A stretch of 64,000 nucleotides of DNA from JAGPUQ01 sp963708735 (GTDB lineage: Bacteria > Pseudomonadota > Gammaproteobacteria > Pseudomonadales > Porticoccaceae). Numbering within the stretch: position 1 is the first letter of the stretch; every line of letters starts with the position of its first letter. The position numbers and the translations under genes are program-made. The notes beneath the pieces were generated by a model. The model was not told the origin of the DNA. It did not search any database and worked only from the letters and a program-made list of their open reading frames with translations. The DNA lies in contig CAVPTW010000009.1 in assembly GCA_963708735.1 (NCBI GenBank), positions 1 through 64,000 on the forward strand, written 5' to 3'. Positions 58,472 to 64,000 of this stretch are shown here, piece by piece.

Positions 58472-59581
58472 TCAGGGGCATTCCACATAATCGACCACTT
58501 CCAGGTTGAACCCGGAAATGGCGTTGAACCGGAACGGCGCGCTCATCACCCGGATTTTCTGGGCGCCCAGGTCGCGCAGGATCTGCGAGCCCGCGCCGAT
58601 CTGGAGATACACGGTTTCCGACGCCTTGATCGGCCGCGTGCGGCTCTCGAACAGGGACTCAAGCTCTTCTTCCACCTGCGCCGCGGTCTCTTCCTGCTGG
58701 ATCACCACGATGATTCCCCGCCCTTCTTCCTGGACCTTCCGCATGGCCTTGGCGATGGTCCAACTGGGGAACTGTCCGGGACGCTCGATGGCAAAGATGT
58801 CGCGCGTGCAACTGGGCAGATGGACGCGCACCGGCACCGGCACCGCGGGATCGATCTCGCCTTTCACCAGTGCGAAATGGAGCTTCTTGCGCGCCGTATC
58901 CATGTAGGTATGCAGGCAGAATTCGCCGTAGGCGGTCTGGATGGTACGCGCGCGCAGGTGCTCGATGGTCTTCTCGTTGAGCATGCGGTAGTGAATGAGA
59001 TCGGCGATGGTGCCGATCTTGAGCCCGTGCTTCTCGGCAAAGGTCTCGAGATCCGGGCGCCGGGCCATGGTGCCGTCGTCGTTCATGATCTCGACGATCA
59101 CCGCCGCGGGTTCGCAGGCGGCGAGGCGCGCCAGATCGCAGCCGGCTTCGGTGTGGCCGGCGCGGCTCAGCACGCCGCCGGGCTGGGCCTTGAGGGGAAA
59201 GATGTGCCCGGGCTGCACGATGTCGTCGGGACCGGCGTTCTTGGCCACCGCCACCTGCACCGTGCGGGCGCGGTCGGCCGCGGAAATGCCGGTGGTTACG
59301 CCTTCAGCGGCCTCGATGGAAACGGTGAAGTTGGTGCCGTGGCTGGCCTTGTTGGCATCCACCATCAGGGGCAGGGCGAGCTGTCGGCAGCGCTGCTCGG
59401 TCAGGGTCAGACAGATCAGGCCGCGCGCATGGGTGGCCATGAAATTGATGTCGGCAGCGGTGACCTTTTCCGCCGCGATCACCAGATCGCCTTCGTTTTC
59501 GCGATCCTCATCGTCCATCAGGATCACCATCTTGCCCTGCCGGATGTCTTCCACCAACTCGTCGATCGTGTGCAACGGCAT
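58472..59581 (-). CDS. ribB: 3,4-dihydroxy-2-butanone 4-phosphate synthase with degenerate GTP cyclohydrolase II domain
   Basis: Protein of 369 residues. The N-terminal RibB domain (1-200) has intact DDEDRENEGDLVIAAE, THARGLICL, ASHGTNFTVS and RAGHTEAGCDLARLA, so it should make dihydroxybutanone phosphate. The C-terminal half is a RibA-like domain, but the three zinc cysteines of GTP cyclohydrolase II are missing: the region reads VRVHLPSCTRDIFAIERPG. It is thus probably inactive for GTP ring opening, as in many RibBA-like proteins of proteobacteria, and a separate RibA should exist outside the window. Confidence 0.93.
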   Translation of the reverse strand: MPLHTIDELVEDIRQGKMVILMDDEDRENEGDLVIAAEKVTAADINFMATHARGLICLTLTEQRCRQLALPLMVDANKASHGTNFTVSIEAAEGVTTGISAADRARTVQVAVAKNAGPDDIVQPGHIFPLKAQPGGVLSRAGHTEAGCDLARLAACEPAAVIVEIMNDDGTMARRPDLETFAEKHGLKIGTIADLIHYRMLNEKTIEHLRARTIQTAYGEFCLHTYMDTARKKLHFALVKGEIDPAVPVPVRVHLPSCTRDIFAIERPGQFPSWTIAKAMRKVQEEGRGIIVVIQQEETAAQVEEELESLFESRTRPIKASETVYLQIGAGSQILRDLGAQKIRVMSAPFRFNAISGFNLEVVDYVECP

Positions 59582-59587
59582 CTTGAT

Positions 59588-60229
59588 TCAACCCCTGTTC
59601 AAACGGTCATTCGGGAGCGCGCCGGCGCCACCGTCGCCGGCACCCCATAACAGACGCTCGAGATAGCGGGCGATCACGTCCACTTCGAGATTCACCCGGG
59701 TGCCGGGCTGGTAGTCGCCGATAATGGTGTGGGTCAGCGTGTGCGGCACGATGTTGATCTCGAATTCCTCGCCGTCCACGACATTGACCGTGAGACTGGT
59801 GCCGTCAATGGTGATGGAACCCTTGTGGGCAATATAGCGCGCCAGCCCGGCCGGCGCGCGGAGCCGAAACCGCTCCGAGCGCGCGTCGCTGTGGCGCGCG
59901 ATCACCTCACCCACCCCGTCCACATGGCCTGACACTATATGTCCGCCCATGCGCTTGTCCGGTGTCAGGGCCTGCTCCAGATTGACCGGGGTGCCCACAA
60001 CCCATTGCCCCGCCGTGGTGTGGTCGAGGGTTTCGACCGACACATCGGCTGCAAAACTGTCGCCCTGCAGCTCCACCACGGTGAGACACACGCCGTTGAC
60101 GGCGATGCTGTCGCCCAGGCGGGCGGCGCCAAGCTCCAGTCCGGCGGCCCTGATGAGCAGGCGCACGTCACCGCCGCGCCGCTCGGTCCCGGCAACGGCG
60201 CCCAAGGCTTCAATGATCCCGGTAAACAT
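59588..60229 (-). CDS. ribE: Riboflavin synthase, alpha chain
   Basis: Enzyme of 213 residues made of two similar beta-barrel halves. It converts two lumazine molecules into riboflavin. The first half has MFTGIIEALGAV and DSIAVNGVCLTVVEL, the second SGHVDGVGEVIARH and KGSITIDGTSLTVNVVDG; VNLEQALTPDKRMGGHIVSG and VNLEVDVIARYLERLL end the halves. It lies one base after ribD and six bases before ribBA. Confidence 0.95.
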   Translation of the reverse strand: MFTGIIEALGAVAGTERRGGDVRLLIRAAGLELGAARLGDSIAVNGVCLTVVELQGDSFAADVSVETLDHTTAGQWVVGTPVNLEQALTPDKRMGGHIVSGHVDGVGEVIARHSDARSERFRLRAPAGLARYIAHKGSITIDGTSLTVNVVDGEEFEINIVPHTLTHTIIGDYQPGTRVNLEVDVIARYLERLLWGAGDGGAGALPNDRLNRG

Positions 60230-61330
60230 TCAGCTTTTCCTCCTGGGCAGGGCGGTAATGCGCCAGTCATCGCCCACCGCACGCACGTCGGTTACGGTCA
60301 GATCAATCGCTTCCGCCAGGCGTGTGAACGGCAGCACCGCCAGCGGCCGGCCCAGGCTGCCGAGCAGCTTGGGCGCCACATACAACACCAGTTCATCCAC
60401 CAGACCGGCGCTCAGGAACGCTCCCGCCAACCGGGCGCCGGCCTCGACCAGTACATCGTGACACTGCAGGCCACCCAGATGCCGCAACAGGGCGTCGAGG
60501 TCCACCCGGCCGTCGGCATCGGGCAGCGCGATCACCTGCGCGCCGGGGACATCCCGGACGAGGCCCGCCGTCGCGATCAGCACATCGCCCGGCTCGCGCA
60601 GGATGCGCAGGTCGTCCCGCGTGCGGAGGTGGCTATCCACCACCACCCGCAACGGCTGTTCAGTCGGCGCGGCGTAACCCTCGGGCAATTCTAGCTCCCC
60701 CTCGCGCACCGTGAGCGCAGGATCGTCGGCGAGTACCGTGCCGATACCGGTGACGATAGCGCCGCTGGCGGCGCGCAGGCGCTGGACGTCGCGCCGTGCC
60801 GCCGCGCCGGTAATCCAGCGGCTCTCGCCACTCGCCATGGCGGTGCGGCCGTCGAGGCTCGCCGCGATTTTGAGCGTGACCCGGGGCAGGCCACGCTCGC
60901 AGTTGGCAAAAAACCCGGGATTGAGCGCGCGGCACTCGGCTTCCAGCACCGGTCCGTCCACCATCAGGCCCGCACTCAGCAGTGCTTGCACGCCCCCGGA
61001 AGCGACCCAGTGCGGATCGCGCGCACCATAGACCACGCGCGCGACGCCGGCGGCGCTCAGCGCCCGGGTGCAGGGTGGAGTCCGGCCCTGGTGATTGCAG
61101 GGTTCCAGGGACACATAGGCGGTCGCGCCCCGCGCCAAGTCGCCTGCGGCCGCCAGCGCTGCCACTTCGGCGTGAGCGCCGCCCGCGCGCTGATGCCAGC
61201 CCTCGCCGACCACGGCGCCATCGCGGACGATGACGCAACCCACGCGCGGATTCGGTCGCGTGCTGTACCAGCCTCGCCGCGCCAGACCCAGGGCGCGCGC
61301 CATGCAGGCGGCATCGCTGCGCTCAGTCAT
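60230..61330 (-). CDS. ribD: Bifunctional diaminohydroxyphosphoribosylaminopyrimidine deaminase / reductase
   Basis: Enzyme of 366 residues catalysing two steps of riboflavin synthesis. The N-terminal deaminase has the zinc motifs HAEVAAL and LEPCNHQGRTPPC. The C-terminal reductase begins PRVTLKIAASLDGRTAMASGES, followed by WITGAAARRDVQRLRA, DDPALTVRE and the late DVLVEAGARLAGAFL. The start overlaps the nrdR end by eight bases. It opens the rib part of the operon. Confidence 0.95.
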   Translation of the reverse strand: MTERSDAACMARALGLARRGWYSTRPNPRVGCVIVRDGAVVGEGWHQRAGGAHAEVAALAAAGDLARGATAYVSLEPCNHQGRTPPCTRALSAAGVARVVYGARDPHWVASGGVQALLSAGLMVDGPVLEAECRALNPGFFANCERGLPRVTLKIAASLDGRTAMASGESRWITGAAARRDVQRLRAASGAIVTGIGTVLADDPALTVREGELELPEGYAAPTEQPLRVVVDSHLRTRDDLRILREPGDVLIATAGLVRDVPGAQVIALPDADGRVDLDALLRHLGGLQCHDVLVEAGARLAGAFLSAGLVDELVLYVAPKLLGSLGRPLAVLPFTRLAEAIDLTVTDVRAVGDDWRITALPRRKS

Positions 61331-61805
61331 CGGCGCCGGCTCCAGGCGACGCGCTCTCGCGCTCCAGGCGATCCAGCTCGGCGCGGAACTCGCTCAGGTC
61401 CTGAAAGCGGCGATAGACCGACGCGAAACGCACAAAGGCGACATCGTCGAGTCCGCGCAACTGCGCCATCACTTTTTCGCCGATGACGCGCGAGGGGACT
61501 TCCCGCTCGCCGGCGCTTTGCAGCTCGCGCTTGATGGCGCTGATCGCCGCTTCCACGGCCTCCACACCGACGGGCCGCTTCTCCAGCGCGCGCTGCAGGC
61601 CGGCGCGCAGTTTGTTTTCATCGAAGGGTTGACGGGAGTCGTCGCGCTTGACGACCCGCGGCATCAGCAGCTCGGCCACCTCGAAGGTGGTGAAGCGTTC
61701 CCGACAGGTGGCGCATTCGCGGCGGCGACGGATCTGATCGCCGCCGGCCACCAGCCGGGAATCGACCACGCGGGTGTCATCAGCGCCACAGAAGGGACAG
61801 TGCAT
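61323..61805 (-). CDS. nrdR: Transcriptional repressor NrdR
   Basis: Ribonucleotide reductase regulator of 160 residues. The zinc ribbon MHCPFCGADDTRVVDSRL and CATCRERFTTFE is followed by an ATP-cone domain with RDDSRQPFDENKLRAGLQRALEKRPV in consecutive pieces. NrdR senses ATP/dATP and represses nrd operons. It precedes ribD with an eight-base overlap, the usual arrangement. ATG 61805 is the family start. Confidence 0.96.
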   Translation of the reverse strand: MHCPFCGADDTRVVDSRLVAGGDQIRRRRECATCRERFTTFEVAELLMPRVVKRDDSRQPFDENKLRAGLQRALEKRPVGVEAVEAAISAIKRELQSAGEREVPSRVIGEKVMAQLRGLDDVAFVRFASVYRRFQDLSEFRAELDRLERESASPGAGADD

Positions 61806-61882
61806 CGAAAGGTAGTGGCGCGACCGGGGAGCGGTCTAGTCTAGCACGGCCTCCGCGCCAGCCCCTGCGCAACCGCTGCCCG

Positions 61883-63145
61883 TCACCCATAGACCGGGAA
61901 GCGATCGCAGATCGCCTGTACCTTGGCGCGGGTGCCGACGATCACGGGCTCCGCCGCACCGCTTTCCAGGCCGGCCAGAATGTCGCAGATCCAGTGGGTC
62001 AGTTCGATGCTCTCCGCCTCGCGGAAACCCCGGGTGGTGATCGCGGGTGTTCCCACGCGCAGGCCGCTGGTGACAAAGGGTGAACGGGGGTCGCCCGGCA
62101 CCGCATTTTTGTTGACCGTGATGTGGGCTTCACCGAGGGCGGCATCCGCATCCTTGCCTGTGTAGTTCTTGCCGATCAGGTCGACCAGCATCAGGTGATT
62201 GTCGGTGCCGCCGGACACGATGCGGATGCCCCGCTCGATAAAAGTCGCGGCCATGGCGCGGGCGTTGGCGACCACCTGGCGCTGATAGACTTTGAAAGCG
62301 TCGCTCAGCGCTTCCTTGAAGCACACCGCCTTGGCCGCGATGACGTGCATCAGCGGCCCGCCCTGCTGGCCCGGGAACACGGCCGAATCCAGCTTCTTCT
62401 CGACATCGGGATTGGCGCGCGCGAGGATGAGACCGCCGCGGGGACCGCGCAGGGTCTTGTGGGTGGTGGAGGTCACCACATCCGCGATGGGCACCGGATT
62501 GGGATAACAGCCCGCGGCCACCAGGCCGGCCACGTGGGCCATGTCCACCATCAGCCAGGCGCCGACCCGATCGGCGATGACACGAAACCGCTGCCAGTCC
62601 ATTACCCGCGAATAGGCGGAAAATCCGGCGACGATCATTTTGGGCTTGTGCTCGCGCGCCAGCGCCTCGACCTGCTCATAATCGACTTCGCCGGTGGCGG
62701 GATTCAGGCCGTACTGCACGGCGTGATAGGTTTTACCGGAAAAATTCGGTTTGGCGCCATGGGTGAGATGGCCGCCGTCGGCCAGGCTCATGCCCAGGAT
62801 GGTATCGCCGGGCTGACACAGCGCCTGATAGACCGCCGCGTTGGCCTGGGATCCCGAGTGCGGCTGCACATTGGCGTAGTCGGCGCCAAACAGCTCTCGC
62901 ACCCGCGTGATCGCCAACTCCTCGGCGCGATCCACAAATTCACAGCCGCCGTAATAACGCTTGCCGGGATAACCTTCGGCGTATTTGTTGGTGAGCACAC
63001 TGCCCTGCACCTGCATCACCAGCGGACTGGCGTAGTTCTCCGAAGCGATGAGCTCGATGTGATCTTCCTGACGGCGCGCCTCGGCGGCGATTGCCGCGGC
63101 GAGTTCGGGGTCAAACTGCTGGAGGGAGAGGTCTTTTGCAAACAT
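61883..63145 (-). CDS. glyA: Serine hydroxymethyltransferase
   Basis: PLP enzyme of 420 residues that converts serine and tetrahydrofolate to glycine and methylene-THF. HIELIASENYASPLVMQVQGS opens the conserved region, followed by KYAEGYPGKRYYGGCE, PHSGSQANAAVYQAL, DMAHVAGLVAAG and the PLP lysine in VVTSTTHKTLRGPRGG. The last third has VSGGTDNHLMLVDL. ATG 63145 (MFAKDLSL) is the family start. It is followed by nrdR after a 77-base gap. Confidence 0.97.
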   Translation of the reverse strand: MFAKDLSLQQFDPELAAAIAAEARRQEDHIELIASENYASPLVMQVQGSVLTNKYAEGYPGKRYYGGCEFVDRAEELAITRVRELFGADYANVQPHSGSQANAAVYQALCQPGDTILGMSLADGGHLTHGAKPNFSGKTYHAVQYGLNPATGEVDYEQVEALAREHKPKMIVAGFSAYSRVMDWQRFRVIADRVGAWLMVDMAHVAGLVAAGCYPNPVPIADVVTSTTHKTLRGPRGGLILARANPDVEKKLDSAVFPGQQGGPLMHVIAAKAVCFKEALSDAFKVYQRQVVANARAMAATFIERGIRIVSGGTDNHLMLVDLIGKNYTGKDADAALGEAHITVNKNAVPGDPRSPFVTSGLRVGTPAITTRGFREAESIELTHWICDILAGLESGAAEPVIVGTRAKVQAICDRFPVYG

Positions 63146-63244
63146 GGGGAGGGCTCGGCTGACAACAGCGAGCGCGGATTTTACACGAGCTGAACTGGAC
63201 CGCCTATCGCTCCGCGGCAAACACCCCCGCGGGAAATGAAACGC

Positions 63245-63814
63245 TCAGCTCAGTCCGTAGCTGTCGCGCCGCGCCAGCAGGGCCTGTACATCCACAGCCA
63301 TGCGCAACACGTCGTGAAGTTTGCCCGCGCGATCCTTCACTTCGTTTTCGTGGAGCGCCTCGGGCCGGAAGCCCAGTTCCTGAAACAGCGAGCGGGCGGC
63401 GGTCTGATCCAGGGTCATGCGGGCAATGACTTTTTCGACACCGCGATTCACTGCCAGGGCAAACACTTCGCGGATCATGGCGCGGCCCAGACCGGTCTCG
63501 CGAAAATCCGGATGCACCAGGACACGCAATTCGGCCAGATGCCGACTCCAATCGAGATCATTCAGGCTGAGCATGCCGTACCCGGCCATGCGCCCGTCGA
63601 TCTCGGCGATCACCACCAGCGCCAGGCGCTGATCGACTTCCTCCAGCCAGTGCGCCACCGTCTCGGGCTTGGTGATGTCCCGGCGCAGAAACATCAGATC
63701 ATGGGCCGGCAGTGAGCGGGCGAATACCAGCACCTCTTCTGCATCGCCATGCACCAACGGTCGCAACAGGGCGGTGGTGGCGCGCAACCGCACAGTTTTC
63801 GGGTAGGTATCCAA
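63245..63814 (-). CDS. GNAT-family N-acetyltransferase
   Basis: Protein of 189 residues with one GNAT domain. The core strands read ALVVIAEIDGRMAGYGMLSL and HLAELRVLVHPDFRETGLGRAMIREVF, giving the acetyl-CoA loop R-x-x-G-x-G (RETGLG), followed by VEKVIARMTLDQTAARSLFQELGF. The substrate is unknown. The ORF can begin at TTG 63814; no better upstream ATG is in frame. It lies 11 bases after the PhaC-like gene and may be in the same operon. Confidence 0.88.
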   Translation of the reverse strand: MDTYPKTVRLRATTALLRPLVHGDAEEVLVFARSLPAHDLMFLRRDITKPETVAHWLEEVDQRLALVVIAEIDGRMAGYGMLSLNDLDWSRHLAELRVLVHPDFRETGLGRAMIREVFALAVNRGVEKVIARMTLDQTAARSLFQELGFRPEALHENEVKDRAGKLHDVLRMAVDVQALLARRDSYGLS

Positions 63815-63825
63815 GACAAATCTCC

Positions 63826-64000
63826 TCAGGTGCAGCGCTCTGACAGCCAGCCGGACAGTTGCGGCCAGAGCCGGTAAACGGCATTGCCGCCCGCGATCAG
63901 GCTCACATGCCCGCCCTTCAACACGATCTCTTTTTTGTCGGTACTCGAAACCAGATCGAGAATGCCCTTGGACGCACCCGCCGGTACGATATGGTCGTGC
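63826..64000 (-). CDS. phaC: Poly(3-hydroxyalkanoate) synthase-like protein, C-terminus only
   Basis: The last 58 residues of a gene that enters from the right edge. They contain HDHIVPAGASKG, with an Asp and His at the place of the catalytic Asp loop of PhaC-type alpha/beta hydrolases, then GGHVSLIAGG carrying the catalytic His, and a terminal LWPQLSGWLSERCT, as in class III PhaC. The nucleophile Cys and box sequence lie outside the window, so another related hydrolase is possible. Confidence 0.65.
   Translation of the reverse strand, partial: HDHIVPAGASKGILDLVSSTDKKEIVLKGGHVSLIAGGNAVYRLWPQLSGWLSERCT

Overview
The window is a high-GC chromosomal segment of a gammaproteobacterium. The evidence is the combination of a FabY-type ketoacyl synthase, divergent znuA / zur-znuC-znuB, the glnA-ntrB-ntrC cluster with a near-consensus sigma-54 promoter, an aa3-type cytochrome oxidase cluster with heme A assembly genes, and the ribD-ribE-ribBA-ribH-nusB-thiL-pgpA order. 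A pyrophosphate-type phosphofructokinase and a PhaC-like C-terminus are compatible with an environmental, PHA-storing member; I cannot name the genus. No rRNA, tRNA, CRISPR array or replication origin was recognised.

Layout. 1-430: a HicB antitoxin cut by the window edge and a hicA gene broken by an in-frame amber codon. 485-7628: polA, thrB and a zinc-uptake locus (znuA divergent from zur-znuC-znuB) with a Zur-box-like palindrome. 7665-9848: a chemoreceptor with a sigma-28-like promoter, and a PilZ protein. 9963-18632: cytochrome c oxidase (ctaC, ctaD, ctaG, ctaE) with SURF1, heme A/O synthesis and SCO copper delivery, interrupted by one oppositely oriented DUF2909 gene. 18822-25267: YheV-like protein, FabY, a GlxA-type regulator, a VOC protein, a patatin and a PPi-phosphofructokinase.

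25369-28802 is an accessory block that I read as an integron gene-cassette array without a visible integrase (CALIN-like). All genes point left, base composition drops, and two good plus two weaker attC-like sites separate a pyrimidine-dimer glycosylase, an unrecognised 412-residue protein, a HigBA pair with an HNH nuclease, and a HI1419/HI1420-type toxin-antitoxin pair. Two attC sites encode the C-termini of their upstream genes, and a run of 14 C lies just before the start of the unknown gene. This is the most interesting part of the window.

29053-43282: a DUF7064-like protein, Mpl murein recycling ligase, DUF2238 membrane protein, epimerase, DUF523/DUF1722 protein, AhpD-like enzyme, outer-membrane barrel, an SDR lacking the usual catalytic Lys, PpnP, SlyD, Dtd, Pip, an orphan membrane protein, TypA and ThiI. 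43415-48503: glnA with NtrC site and sigma-54 promoter, a DUF4124 protein and NtrB/NtrC, so the regulator and its target sit together. 48521-54456: SecB, glutaredoxin, rhodanese, GpmI, an EnvC-like amidase activator, the CtpA protease and a small DUF6316-like protein. 54599-64000: hisF, a retropepsin-like protease, pgpA-thiL-nusB-ribH-ribBA-ribE-ribD-nrdR as a tightly overlapping leftward operon, glyA, a GNAT acetyltransferase and the end of a PhaC-like gene.

The only gene-free stretch above 300 bases is 43283-43692; it holds the glnA regulatory region. Gaps of 200-300 bases at 3248-3539, 9300-9500, 28786-29052, 30181-30432, 39027-39266 and 53937-54153 hold the sites listed below or nothing I can recognise.
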